Shown piece by piece: positions 52,325-61,234 of a stretch of 64,000 nt of DNA (position 1 is its first letter; every line of letters starts with the position of its first letter). The translations under genes were made by a program, and so were the position numbers. Origin of the DNA: Bifidobacterium sp. WK041_4_12. Lineage in GTDB: Bacteria > Actinomycetota > Actinomycetes > Actinomycetales > Bifidobacteriaceae. The notes beneath the pieces were generated by a model. It saw only the letters and a program-made list of their open reading frames with translations, was not told the DNA's origin and ran no database searches. Location: positions 1,364,001-1,428,000 of the forward strand of contig NZ_CP129674.1 in NCBI RefSeq assembly GCF_041080795.1, given 5' to 3'.

Positions 52325-53908
52325 ATGTCGGAAGTGGAAGAGTTGAAAGCGTTGAATTCCAGCGAAGAAGCGGATAGCGACGATAGTCCAAACATTGAAA
52401 GTCGTATCAATAATCGGACATTGAGTCCCTCTTCTGCGAATTTCAAGAAGTTCATGACCACTGGGTGGGGCGAGGAAGACCAGCATGTCACGCCGCTGGA
52501 ATCAAGCAAGTTCACTGCAAGAAGGCTTGAGGCGCTGGGTCACAGATTCCCGGGAGACCGCATCGTCATCCCTGCCGGCATGCCGAAAGTCCGCAACAAT
52601 GACTGCGACTATGCGTTCCGTCCCGATACGACCTTTGCCTATTACACCGGTCTTGGAGAGGATCTGGAACCAGGTGCGGTCTTGGTCCTGAACCCCGTCG
52701 CGCCGGGATCGGCCGATGCCAAGGCTGGGAAAACCCATGTTCCTGAACTCTTTGTCCATCCTCGCGCCGACCAGAGTACCGAGGATTATTACCGGTCCTC
52801 GCAATATGGCGAATACTGGGTCGGATCTCGCGCAGGCATCGAAGAGCTTGGCATCATGACCGGCATTGAAACGCATGACATCGCGCAGCTTTCCGATGCG
52901 CTTTCCAAGGATGTAGGCACCGAACAGAGCGCCGTTCGTTTGCGGGTGGTACGTGAGGCCGATGCCGATGTGACCAATCTGGTACAGTCCATCCGCCGCA
53001 CCCACGGCTTTGGCGATCCGGACAATAACCGTCTGGTCGATGGCAAGCTGCATGAGTTCGCCGCCGAAGCGCGCATGCTTAAGGATGCCTATGAAGTCGG
53101 CGAAATGCGTAAGGCCATTGCAGCGACGAAGGATGGTTTCGATCGCATGCTCACACGTCTGCCTCAGGTCAAGGACACGACACGTTCCGAAAGGAAGCTT
53201 GAAGGCGCGTTCAATGCCGTTGCTCGCGAAGAGGGCAATACCGTTGGCTATGACACCATTGTCGCCTCTGGCAGTAACGCACCGATTCTGCATTGGATGC
53301 GCAACACGGGTGATGTCTCTTCCGGAGATCTGCTTCTGATCGACGCGGGAGTAGAGGTGACAAGCCTGTATACGGCAGATATCACGAGGACTTTCCCCGT
53401 TTCAGGCAAGTTCACGCCCTTGCAGCGCAAACTCTACGAAACCGTGCTGAAGGCGCAGCAGGCTGGATTCGAAGCGGCACGACCTGGAGCGACGTATTCA
53501 AACATTCACCATGCCGTCATGAGGGTGCTGGCGCAGGCCCTCCACGATTGGGGCATTCTCAAGGTAAGCGTCGAAGAGGCGCTCAGCCCTGAAGGTCAGC
53601 AGCACCGTCGTTGGCACGCCTGCGGATGTGCGCATCATCTTGGATTGGACGTTCATGACTGCGCGCAGGCAAGATATGAGTCATATCAGGACGCGCCCAT
53701 CACTCCGGGAATGATCTTCACGATTGAACCCGGGCTCTATTTCAAGGATAATGATCTGCTCATCCCACCCGAATATCGCGGTATCGGCATTCGCATCGAA
53801 GATGACGTGCTGATGACCAAGAATGGTCCGGAATGGCTTTCGTCTGCCATTCCCAAGCAGGTCGACGATGTCGAGGCATGGATGGCGCAGCAGGCACGGA
53901 AGGCTTGA
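52325..53908 (+). CDS. pepP: Xaa-Pro aminopeptidase (M24B, PepP type)
   Basis: Dinuclear metal peptidase that removes N-terminal residues before proline. The N-terminal creatinase-like domain includes FRPDTTFAYYTGL. The metal ligands of the pita-bread domain are visible: LIDAGVEV...YTADITRTFPVSG (two Asp), HHLGLDVHD (His), TIEPGLYF (Glu) and IRIEDDVL (Glu). About 527 residues. ATG 52325 with AAGGAG upstream; the longer frame has no support. It fits the peptide-uptake theme set by the Opp system, though the genes are far apart. Confidence 0.95.
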   Translation: MSEVEELKALNSSEEADSDDSPNIESRINNRTLSPSSANFKKFMTTGWGEEDQHVTPLESSKFTARRLEALGHRFPGDRIVIPAGMPKVRNNDCDYAFRPDTTFAYYTGLGEDLEPGAVLVLNPVAPGSADAKAGKTHVPELFVHPRADQSTEDYYRSSQYGEYWVGSRAGIEELGIMTGIETHDIAQLSDALSKDVGTEQSAVRLRVVREADADVTNLVQSIRRTHGFGDPDNNRLVDGKLHEFAAEARMLKDAYEVGEMRKAIAATKDGFDRMLTRLPQVKDTTRSERKLEGAFNAVAREEGNTVGYDTIVASGSNAPILHWMRNTGDVSSGDLLLIDAGVEVTSLYTADITRTFPVSGKFTPLQRKLYETVLKAQQAGFEAARPGATYSNIHHAVMRVLAQALHDWGILKVSVEEALSPEGQQHRRWHACGCAHHLGLDVHDCAQARYESYQDAPITPGMIFTIEPGLYFKDNDLLIPPEYRGIGIRIEDDVLMTKNGPEWLSSAIPKQVDDVEAWMAQQARKA

Positions 53909-54002
53909 GTCGGCGCTTCCGTGGCAATATCGGGATGATACATACCTATGCTGATAAACAAGAATGACGATAGGCACCTTTAACAATAGACAGGGAGTAG
54001 AT

Positions 54003-54515
54003 ATGGCAACACCAGAGTTCATTCTCAAACTGCGTAAGAAAATAGGTCACGACCCTCTGTGGCTTATTGGGATCACGGCATATGTCCAGTCTCAGGACGG
54101 CAGAATATTGCTGGGCAGACGCAGCGATACGGGCGAATGGGCCCTGGTGTATGGCATCAATGAACCGGGTGAAGAACCTGCAGATACCGTAGTGCGAGAG
54201 GTCAAGGAGGAAACTGGCATCGACGCAGTTCCCACGGAGCTCGCATCGATCAAGTCGTCCAGCCGCATGCTGACCTACGCCAATGGCGATCAGGCTCAAT
54301 ACATGGACTTGCTGTTTATATGCACCCTCAAGGATGGCGGAAACGCAGAACCGTACGTTGGAGATGAAGAGAGTCTTCAGATTGGATGGTTCAGTCCAAA
54401 CGAATTGCCCCAACCGCTTGCAAAAACAACGGTCGAGAGGCTCGTCTACGTGCAGAAATTCAAAAATCGCTCCCAAGTCGGCAACAATGCCGCGCTTTTT
54501 ACTCACAATCTCTGA
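54003..54515 (+). CDS. NUDIX hydrolase
   Basis: Hydrolyses a nucleoside diphosphate linked to another moiety. A complete Nudix box is present: G, five residues, E, seven residues, then REVKEETGI, within about residues 54-76. About 170 residues, N-terminus FILKLRKKIGHDPLWLIG. This N-terminus is typical of NUDIX proteins in actinobacteria and lactic bacteria annotated as ADP-ribose or similar hydrolases; substrate not determined. ATG 54003 has GGGAG upstream. Inverted-repeat copy 5 follows. Confidence 0.92.
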   Translation: MATPEFILKLRKKIGHDPLWLIGITAYVQSQDGRILLGRRSDTGEWALVYGINEPGEEPADTVVREVKEETGIDAVPTELASIKSSSRMLTYANGDQAQYMDLLFICTLKDGGNAEPYVGDEESLQIGWFSPNELPQPLAKTTVERLVYVQKFKNRSQVGNNAALFTHNL

Positions 54516-54522
54516 TTATTGT

Positions 54523-54625
54523 GTTCATTGTGAACTTGTCTGAGTAGAAACACTGAAAATTGGCATTCTGGCGTTGTGATAAAAGGAATTCTTGCTCTGT
54601 ATACTTCGCAATGTTCACAATGAAC
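54523..54625. repeat. Long inverted repeat, family copy 5 (B-type arms, degenerate)
   Basis: GTTCATTGTGAAC (54523-54535) and GTTCACAATGAAC (54613-54625) are perfect over 13 bp; the adjacent inner arms (TTGTCTGAGTA and TACTTCGCAAT) pair only partly but keep AGTA/TACT. The outer arm shares CATTGTGAACTTGTC with copy 4. It looks like an eroded copy, between the NUDIX and ROK genes. Confidence 0.75.
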
Positions 54626-54675
54626 GCTATCTGCCCCGAAAGTGACACCGTTGTCTCGCCCCTAAGGAGTACGCA

Positions 54676-55905
54676 ATGAAGCACGCTGCATCCGAAGGCA
54701 CTCCTTCATCGATGTCTGAGTTGAATCGATCCCGAATCATTGACTTTCTCTTCCATCATGGCGTAAGCTCCCGAGCCCAGATTGCCAAGGCCACCGGGCT
54801 TACCGCGGCAGCGATCACCAAAATAACGGCACGCCTCATCGATTATGGCGTAATCATCGAAACAGGCACTATGGAAGGTGCGTTGAACCGTCGCTCCATC
54901 GGATTGAAATTCAATGATTCCCAATACCAGGTCATAGCAGTGAAATTTGCTCGAAGTCTGGTACAGATCGGCATCTTTGACTTGAGCGGGCACTCCACTG
55001 CCATCCATGATTTTCCATCTGTCAATAACGAAGACGTTGTCGATATTGTTTCGCAGGTCAAGGAGTTTATCAATCGTGCTATTGAAACGAATCCGGCAAT
55101 CGTGGCCGTTGGCATGGCGGTTCCTGGACCCTATCTAGCAGATGAAGGCAGAATCATCTCGGTCACCAGCATGCAGATGTGGAAAGAGATCAATTTCAAG
55201 GATGAATTTACCCAGACTTTCGCCGTCCCCACATTCATCGAGCACGACGCCCGATCAGGAGCACTGGCCCAAAGCCTCTTCGGCATGCACACTGATGAGA
55301 ACTCACTTGCCTACTTTTTGATTGGTGAGGGCGTTGGGGCCGGAGTCATCGACCGCGACAATCTGATTTCCGGATCGCGCGGTGTTGCAACGGAAATCGG
55401 GCATGTGAGCATCGATGTCAATGGCCGACCATGTGAATGCGGCAATGTAGGATGCCTGGAACGCTACTGCTCGACTGGTGCGGTCAAGGCAATGCTACAG
55501 GAACCCGGCAATGAGGGAATCGTTGAGGATCTCGAAGCACTTCTGCCCAGGGAAGCGTGTAAACGCCTGTTCCAGAAGTCTGATGCAGGCGATGCGGAGG
55601 CGCAGCGGATAGTGCGCGAAATTGCACGCTACGTCGCCTATGGCTGCATCAATATCATCTACGGTTACAATCCCGGCCAAATCATCATCGGCGACATTAT
55701 TGCCGAGGCTGGCAACACCTTGCTTGACGAGGTCAGAAGAATCGTTGCTGAGCGAGTACTGCCCGATCTCATGAAGAGCACAGCAATCGAGCTTTCAGAC
55801 CTGCCCACCGATGCAACCCTGAGCGGCGCAGCAGCAGTTGCGGCAAGTCAATTCTTGCGAAACCCTTCCCGATTTGTTGCCGGCATGGACAACCCAAGGC
55901 AATGA
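54676..55905 (+). CDS. ROK-family transcriptional repressor (NagC/XylR type)
   Basis: Sugar-responsive repressor. An N-terminal winged helix (about 15-70, SRIIDFLFHHGVSSRAQIAKATGLTAAAITKITARL) precedes the ROK ATPase-fold domain with MAVPGPYL and GEGVGAGVI, and the zinc motif GHVSIDVNGRPCECGNVGCLE with three Cys and one His. ATG 54676 has AAGGAG six bases upstream. It precedes a broken fructokinase by 50 bases; in bifidobacteria such ROK proteins regulate sucrose or fructose genes, so this was probably the regulator of that kinase. Confidence 0.92.
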   Translation: MKHAASEGTPSSMSELNRSRIIDFLFHHGVSSRAQIAKATGLTAAAITKITARLIDYGVIIETGTMEGALNRRSIGLKFNDSQYQVIAVKFARSLVQIGIFDLSGHSTAIHDFPSVNNEDVVDIVSQVKEFINRAIETNPAIVAVGMAVPGPYLADEGRIISVTSMQMWKEINFKDEFTQTFAVPTFIEHDARSGALAQSLFGMHTDENSLAYFLIGEGVGAGVIDRDNLISGSRGVATEIGHVSIDVNGRPCECGNVGCLERYCSTGAVKAMLQEPGNEGIVEDLEALLPREACKRLFQKSDAGDAEAQRIVREIARYVAYGCINIIYGYNPGQIIIGDIIAEAGNTLLDEVRRIVAERVLPDLMKSTAIELSDLPTDATLSGAAAVAASQFLRNPSRFVAGMDNPRQ

Positions 55906-55955
55906 TTTCCAATCCAACGAATCAACATAGTCAACACCCGGTGAAAGGAACAACA

Positions 55956-56564
55956 ATGAGCAAACCAATCGCCGTGAGCCTGGGAGAACTGCTGTGGGAC
56001 ATGTAGCCGAGCGGAAAACGCGCTGGGGGCGCCCCCGTGAACTTCAGCTATCATGCCACCAAGAATGGTGCCGATGGCTATGCGATCAGCGCCGTGGGCG
56101 AAGATGCGCTCGGCGATGAATTAATAGAAGCGCTTGCCGAAAGCGGCGTAAAGTCAATAGTTTAGCGCAATGCCTGGCCAACGAGCACGGTCGAGGTCAG
56201 TTTGAACGATGGCATACCCGGCACCTCGAATGAGGAAGCCTGCGACTGGTTCCTCCATCAATTCAAACTTGACTACGTAATTCTTACCGCAGGCTCGCAA
56301 TTCAGTACCATCTTCAGTCATACAGGCGAATCATCAACGATTCCCACACCCCACGTGAGCGTGGTCGATACCGTTGGCGCAGGAGACTGCTTCTCTGGAA
56401 CCTTTACCATCACCCTGTTGAAGGGCGCAAACCTGCATGATGCACATCGTGCGGCCGTCAATGCCGCAGCCTTTGTCTGCACGCAGCATGGTGCATGGCC
56501 CGAATATCCAGAAGTGATGCCAGACTTCCTTGCAGAAAGCGGCTACTCTGACGGCAAGCAGTGA
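55956..56564 (+). pseudogene. Fructokinase (PfkB family) pseudogene, two in-frame TAG stops and an internal deletion
   Basis: Starts like a bifidobacterial fructokinase: ribosome site AAAGGAA, ATG 55956, then SKPIAVSLGELLWDM. The frame is interrupted by TAG at 56004-56006 and again at 56163-56165. Between them the PfkB stretch PVNFSYHATKNGADGYAISAVGEDALGDELIE is intact. After SLNDGIP (about 56223) the frame jumps to a C-terminal part with NEEACDWF and DTVGAGDCFSGTFT, the PfkB catalytic motif. About 90 residues seem to be missing relative to the usual length of near 295. There is no frameshift, so the decay is recent or the remnant is conserved in frame. Confidence 0.9.
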
Positions 56565-56694
56565 CAGCCCTTTGTATTTCAATCCTCACATGCATAGCTC
56601 AATTTCGGCTTGAAGCTTGGTTCAGGATCATTTTCGGAATAATGAAGCGTGTTGTGTTGTATAGTTAAATGTCCGACGGAATTTGTCGGGGTTT

Positions 56695-56700
56695 GATAAT
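56695..56700 (+). promoter_or_regulatory. Probable -10 of ssrA
   Basis: GATAAT lies eight bases before the mature 5' end of the tmRNA (56709). No good -35 is visible at 17 bp. The small palindrome CCGAC...GTCGG (56673-56689) sits just upstream. Confidence 0.4.
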
Positions 56701-56708
56701 TTCATATT

Positions 56709-57103
56709 GGGGCTGATCGGTTTCGACGGTGACCTGTTCGTCGCAGGGAAGCGTGCCGAGAACGCGGGGGTCCACTCGTTAATGTCCTCCCGCAAACAAC
56801 AAGTGCTAAATCTAATCGCACTGAGTTCGCTCTCGCTGCCTGAGCTTCGCGCCAGGAATAAACAGTGAGCAGCTGCTCCGTTCACTCCCCCTTGTCTTTG
56901 AGGGGATGCTGAGCGTCATTAAGAAGACTTGCCTGAATCATTGTGCTACAGGGTGATTCGGGGACTTTTACTGTGGATATGCTCGTCAATGGTTGTCTGC
57001 GACATCGTTGAGAGCAGATAAATTGCCACAAGGCCAGCAGACTACGCACGTAGAATTCTGAGGGTACGGTCATCGGACCCGGGTTCAATTCCCGGCAGCT
57101 CCA
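56709..57103 (+). ncRNA. ssrA: Transfer-messenger RNA (tmRNA)
   Basis: Rescues stalled ribosomes and tags the nascent chain. The 5' end GGGGCTGATCGGTTTCGAC and the 3' end with GGGTTCAATTCCCGGCAGCTCC are the two tRNA-like halves; 5' GGGGCTG pairs with 3' CAGCTCC. The tag reading frame starts with the resume codon GCT at 56805 and ends at TGA 56841-56843: AKSNRTEFALAA, the bifidobacterial tag. The discriminator A is 57103 and the next bases are CGA, so the 3' CCA is not encoded. Pseudoknots were not folded. Confidence 0.97.
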
Positions 57104-57116
57104 CGAGTACATCAAG

Positions 57117-57144
57117 GGTCACCCCGCTTGGGGTGGCCTTTTTT
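57117..57144 (+). terminator. Rho-independent terminator of ssrA
   Basis: GGTCACCCC (57117-57125) and GGGGTGGCC (57130-57138) form a 9-bp stem with a 4-nt loop, followed by TTTTTT (57139-57144). Confidence 0.95.
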
Positions 57145-57216
57145 GTTGCAAGGGTATGCGTTTCAGGTTATTTTGACATGATGTGTAGCATGGGTTGTAG
57201 GCGGTTTTGACCGGTT

Positions 57217-57252
57217 TAATAGGACATCTAATAGGACGACTAATAGGACAGA
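57217..57252 (+). repeat. 12-bp direct repeat array downstream of ssrA
   Basis: TAATAGGAC occurs at 57217, 57229 and 57241 with a strict 12-bp period. The spacer triplets ATC, GAC and AGA differ. No gene lies around it. Confidence 0.85.
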
Positions 57253-57380
57253 TTGGTGTATGACGCTGACTGTGCTTTCGCATGAGAGCGCTATCATCCA
57301 TGCAACTTGGACAGGTCTGATCGGTACAATCGTCGATACCGAGATTCCATGACTTCATTGACACGCATTCCAGCGACCCT

Positions 57381-57422
57381 GGATAGGATGCTGCGGATAG
57401 GATGCTGCGGATAGGATGCTGC
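57381..57422 (+). repeat. 14-bp tandem repeat downstream of ssrA
   Basis: GGATAGGATGCTGC is repeated three times without change. The 362-bp stretch 57104-57465 holds no gene, only the terminator and these two arrays. Confidence 0.9.
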
Positions 57423-57465
57423 TGTTGCAATGGTTGAACGATTCACGCATGTCAACGAAGATTCG

Positions 57466-58740
57466 TCAGTCCTGCACGCCGAGCATGGCAGCGGCCTGAC
57501 TCAGTGACACATCCAACGCATCGAGCACCTTGTTGGCCATGTCATCGTTCATCAGCAAACCTGCCTTGAACTGCAGCACCCGCTGATCAAAGTTGGCTCG
57601 CATTGCCCACACCCCATTGCGGTAGAGCGCGGCCATCAGTGCGCTCGAACCTTCAGGATGGGTAGTGACAAGCCCCATGATCACGCCACGCTGCCGCACA
57701 TCTGCAAGAAAACGATGACGAGACTGAATGTCTTGCAAACGCTTCGCGAACAGTTCGCTCAACTGATGCACGTTGCTTCTCGTGGAATCTCGTGAGGTGA
57801 TTTCAAGAACTTTGCTTCCTACATAGCAGCCGAGCTCGGAAGTGCTGAACGAGGTGGTCTGTGCGAAGCCGTCATCCTTCAGCCATTGTCCGGCGCGGTC
57901 ATTCATAATAACTGCGCTTATGGGGTAATACCCCCCTGATAGACCTTTGCCAGTAACGATCATGTCCGGTTGAGCACCGTATCCGACGGAACACCACATC
58001 GTGCCGCTGCGCATGAGACCGGTCTGCACTTCATCCGCGATATACAGCGCTCCATAGCGATGAGCCAGTTCGGTGACGGCCTTGAAGTAGCCTTCATGGG
58101 GAATGGGGAAGCCCGCTGTGGCGGGCAGGCTCTCCAACAGCACGCAGGCGGTGTCGTTCAGGCGCAGTATCTCTTCAAGCTGGTTGAGATCGTCATAATC
58201 TACCTGGCTGAACTCGTCCGGGTCCGGCTTCGAATTGAAGAATGCTGCAAAATCCTGAGACCCTGCCTGCATGGCAAACCCCGTTGCTCCGTGGAAGCAT
58301 CCGTGCACGGTGATGACCCGCTTGCGGCCCGTGGCATGACGCGCAAACTTGATGGCTGAATCAATGGATTCGCCACCGCCTGTATTGACATTCACATAGC
58401 GCATGTAATCGGGAGAGATCTTCAGAAGGGCTTCTACGAAATCCATTTTGACGCGGGAGGGGAAATAATGATTTCCCGCATCATACTGTTCCGATCCTTC
58501 GATAAGGGCTTGACGAACCTCAGGATTGCAGTGACCTAGGTTGAAGACTCCCCCGTTGATGTGCATGTTGATGATCGTGCGACCGGATGCGAGGTCTTCA
58601 AATTCGTATCCGTGCCGCGGTCCGAGCACAATCTCAAGCCCATACTTACGAAATATATCCACTCGTGAGGGATTCCATTCCTCATAAGCCTGGTCATAGA
58701 TGGCAGCGGTTGCCTGCCTGGAAAGGGTATTGTGATTCAT
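57466..58740 (-). CDS. Class-III PLP-dependent aminotransferase-fold enzyme, possible phospho-lyase
   Basis: PLP enzyme of the acetylornithine/GABA aminotransferase fold, about 424 residues. The internal aldimine Lys is in VTGKGLSGG (Lys 265), the PLP-binding Asp in ADEVQTGLMRSG (about 235-246), and the phosphate-contact stretch GGGESIDSAIKFAR (121-134). Family members include aminotransferases and the AGXT2L1/2 phospho-lyases, which act on phosphoethanolamine and phosphohydroxylysine. The adjacent APH-fold kinase (67 bp upstream on the same strand) favours the latter, but specificity cannot be read from sequence alone. ATG 58740 (MNHNTLSRQ) has GGAG seven bases upstream; the longer frame runs into the next gene. 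Confidence 0.85.
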   Translation of the reverse strand: MNHNTLSRQATAAIYDQAYEEWNPSRVDIFRKYGLEIVLGPRHGYEFEDLASGRTIINMHINGGVFNLGHCNPEVRQALIEGSEQYDAGNHYFPSRVKMDFVEALLKISPDYMRYVNVNTGGGESIDSAIKFARHATGRKRVITVHGCFHGATGFAMQAGSQDFAAFFNSKPDPDEFSQVDYDDLNQLEEILRLNDTACVLLESLPATAGFPIPHEGYFKAVTELAHRYGALYIADEVQTGLMRSGTMWCSVGYGAQPDMIVTGKGLSGGYYPISAVIMNDRAGQWLKDDGFAQTTSFSTSELGCYVGSKVLEITSRDSTRSNVHQLSELFAKRLQDIQSRHRFLADVRQRGVIMGLVTTHPEGSSALMAALYRNGVWAMRANFDQRVLQFKAGLLMNDDMANKVLDALDVSLSQAAAMLGVQD

Positions 58741-58807
58741 GCTATTGCTCCTGTCAGTGTGTTGACAACGAATGGGATTCGAGTTGACGAATCCTTGAGG
58801 GATGATT

Positions 58808-60064
58808 TCAACGGTAGTGTCGCACGTATTTTCTAGCCAGTATTGCGGTGCCCTTGCCAACGAATGCGACAAGCTCTGGTGTGATGGAAGTCGCCTCGTT
58901 GCTCCCTGGATCCGCATTGGTCATGTGATACAGCAATGATTCAAACAGACCGATTCTACGGATCATGATGAAGGTAGGAATTTCGCGCTCCTCCTGCTCG
59001 TCAAGCGGGAATACGGTGCGGTATCCTCTCACGATCGCATTCAACACGGCAGGCAGATCGGGTCGATGTTCCATGAATCCGACAATGCCGGCAATGTCTG
59101 TCATGTACCATCCCATGCCACAGTCGTCAAAATCCAATACTGCGAGATCGCCGTCGTCGTCGAGCAGGTTTGCGGGACGCAGATCGCTATGGATGAGGCC
59201 ATAGCGTTCGGGCGATGTGCCAAAAGCTTCCAGCCGCTGCTTCATAAGATCGCGGCAGCGGTCAATCGCTTCTATATCGTGTCTACTGAGCGTGCTGTCA
59301 ATGTCCCAGTAATGGCTTCCATAGTAGTTGTTCCACTGTTCTCCGAAGGTTGCGCTCCAGTTCCATTCGATGCGGTGTGCGATGCTTTCACGATGGGTCG
59401 CGGTCCATGTCAGGGAATCACGACGTAGAATCGCTGCGACTGCACCAATGGAGTGATATAACTGTTCATCCTGCGGTGACAGGGTCGTTGCATTGCCCTC
59501 AAGCTTCGTCGTAAGGTTGAATTTCCCTCGTGTGCCGATGCTGTCGTACAGCATGGCGGCGGCCCGAGTGAGCGGAATAGTCACCGATTCAGGTATCGAT
59601 GCGAGTCTGAGCATCAAGGTGCTGAGTGATTCTGTGTCATCCGTAGAATCGCGTGGTGCCTTTCCCGTCACGAACGTGAAGCAGACCACGTTGCGCTGAG
59701 CAGCGATGTCTGGGCAGTCGATGCATTGTATGCAATTGCCGTCAAGTCCGGGAATCGGAGTGGCAAGGCGCAGCTGAGTAGCCTTGCGAAGTTCTTCAAT
59801 CCATTGGAGCTCTACCTGTATTGAGTCGCGTTGCGCGTAGTCCAGGCGATGTACACGCATGACGAAGCGAGAGTCATGCGCTGTCCCGTTAGCATGACAG
59901 TCGATCCGAAATGTGGCGTTCTCGGTGAGGTTGAGGAGCTTGATATCACATGATTGCGCGTCGTATCCCCAACGAGACAACGCTCGGGAGGCGACGTCGA
60001 AGAAATGAGCCTTCTGACGCTCCAATGGCAGTTCGTTGAAATGCAGTTGTGCTGCCGATATCAT
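58808..60064 (-). CDS. APH-fold phosphotransferase, possible amino-alcohol or hydroxylysine kinase
   Basis: Small-molecule kinase of the aminoglycoside phosphotransferase/choline kinase fold, about 418 residues. The catalytic loop is YGLIHSDLRPANLL (Asp 294) and the metal motif VLDFDDCGMGWY (Asp 311); the N-lobe includes FRIDCHANG and FVMRVHRLD. This HSDL and DFDD form is typical of kinases acting on amino alcohols such as homoserine, ethanolamine, choline and hydroxylysine rather than on antibiotics. Strong ribosome site GGAGG before ATG 60064. First gene of a two-gene unit with the PLP enzyme. Confidence 0.87.
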   Translation of the reverse strand: MISAAQLHFNELPLERQKAHFFDVASRALSRWGYDAQSCDIKLLNLTENATFRIDCHANGTAHDSRFVMRVHRLDYAQRDSIQVELQWIEELRKATQLRLATPIPGLDGNCIQCIDCPDIAAQRNVVCFTFVTGKAPRDSTDDTESLSTLMLRLASIPESVTIPLTRAAAMLYDSIGTRGKFNLTTKLEGNATTLSPQDEQLYHSIGAVAAILRRDSLTWTATHRESIAHRIEWNWSATFGEQWNNYYGSHYWDIDSTLSRHDIEAIDRCRDLMKQRLEAFGTSPERYGLIHSDLRPANLLDDDGDLAVLDFDDCGMGWYMTDIAGIVGFMEHRPDLPAVLNAIVRGYRTVFPLDEQEEREIPTFIMIRRIGLFESLLYHMTNADPGSNEATSITPELVAFVGKGTAILARKYVRHYR

Positions 60065-60363
60065 AGGGCCTCCTAGAAACCGTTATGATGAGTCACACGT
60101 TGAGCCGTCACCATTGCGGAGAACACACAACATATCATCCTATTAGATTGCATACAATTTATAATAAAGCTGACATGGGTCCCTTCGATATCATCGCTGT
60201 GAACGAGGGGTTACAAAGCTGTCAGGCAACGCCGCAATGACACGTTGGCACAGCGAATCCAAGACACAGTTGGCCCAAACACAGTTGGCCTAAAACACAG
60301 TGAATCCAGCAAAAGGCACCCTTTACGTACTATTGGTATGGAAAAAGCAGATGGAGCACACTC
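60065..60363. promoter_or_regulatory. Divergent promoter region, candidate MarR operator
   Basis: Region between the kinase (minus) and the MarR gene (plus). The near-palindrome ATTGCATACAAT (60147-60158), next to an AT-rich ATTTATAATAAAG, has the form of a MarR operator overlapping a promoter and could repress both directions. No coding potential. Confidence 0.5.
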
Positions 60364-60858
60364 ATGACGCACATGGACCCCTTCAACGAATTCGAGATTC
60401 TCGATGATCCACGGCAACTGCCTCGCTACATGTATATCTGCTCAAAAGAAATCATCAAGGCGTATACCCCTCACCTTGAACCACTGAATCTCACATATAC
60501 GCAATACCTCACCATGATCGCACTGTGGGACGCACACGACGGGGGAAGCGACAATGGCAACGGAAGCAGAGGAAGCGGAGCTCCAAACGTGAAGGAGCTT
60601 GGAGCAACCCTTTACCTCGACTCGGGAACGCTTACTCCTTTGCTCAAGAAGCTCGAAGCACAGGGATTCATCACTCGTCTGCGGTCAAAGGTTGACGAGC
60701 GTAACGTCAACGTCGAACTGACCGACAAAGGCTTGGCGCTCCGTGCCAAAACAATAGGTATCTCAGGCCAGATTCTCGCAAGGGTGGGTCTGACTCAGAG
60801 CGAAGCCGTGGCTCTCTTCCGATTGCTGCGCAAGTCGCTGAAGAATCTTTCCGATTAA
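60364..60858 (+). CDS. MarR-family transcriptional regulator (OhrR/SarZ subgroup-like)
   Basis: Dimeric winged-helix regulator, 164 residues. The N-terminal helix and core LPRYMYICSKEIIKAYTPHLEPLNLTYTQYLTMIALW match the OhrR/SarZ subgroup, followed by a Gly/Ser/Asn loop (HDGGSDNGNGSRGSG) and the recognition region VKELGATLYLDSGTLTPLLKKLEAQGFI. The reactive Cys of OhrR is not at its usual position; aligned by eye, it is replaced by Pro, and the single N-terminal Cys (26) is shifted. Redox sensing is thus doubtful and a ligand-based response more likely. GGAG precedes the ATG. Confidence 0.88.
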   Translation: MTHMDPFNEFEILDDPRQLPRYMYICSKEIIKAYTPHLEPLNLTYTQYLTMIALWDAHDGGSDNGNGSRGSGAPNVKELGATLYLDSGTLTPLLKKLEAQGFITRLRSKVDERNVNVELTDKGLALRAKTIGISGQILARVGLTQSEAVALFRLLRKSLKNLSD

Positions 60859-61234
60859 CGAAGCTCGCCCTTAAACATCGCTTTTCGGTCCTTCATCCAT
60901 ATCGGAGCTACAGTCTTGGCGACACAGCAGCACAGCAGCACAGCAGCACAGCAGCCACAGCTAGTCGGCAATCTTGTAGGGCAGATTCAACGCTTTGGAC
61001 GCTGCGGACGATGTTACGTCGCGGAAACACAGCGTGCTTTGTCGATGTCTTTCGTGTGTATACTCCAGTTTTACATCGCACACAATCATATTGAATTCGT
61101 GCGAATCGTGATCAGCGGGACTCCATCGCATTGCCTCGTCGTTCTCTTCGATGAATGCGCTGTCACCATCGTTATTGTCTGGTTTGCGATCTACGCGCAA
61201 CACCGTGAAAACACAACGAAGGAGATGAGAGCGT
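60859..61234 (+). other. Intergenic region upstream of the MFS gene
   Basis: About 376 bp. Four perfect copies of ACAGCAGC (60924-60955) form an 8-bp tandem repeat. A TATACT hexamer (near 61057) is a weak -10. I see no convincing gene. Confidence 0.5.
60924..60955 (+). repeat. 8-bp tandem repeat (ACAGCAGC x4)
   Basis: Four uninterrupted 8-bp units. Copy-number changes would alter the spacing between the MarR and MFS genes, not a reading frame. Confidence 0.9.

Noticed and set aside
52502..53293. 263-codon minus-strand frame inside pepP
   Set aside because: Antisense shadow of aminopeptidase P.
56004..56165. TAG read-through or pyrrolysine in the fructokinase
   Set aside because: About 90 codons are also missing, so the product would be inactive even with read-through; no context signals are visible.
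57217..57252. CRISPR-like spaced repeat
   Set aside because: Repeats of 9 bp with 3-bp spacers and only three copies, with no cas genes; far too short for a CRISPR array.
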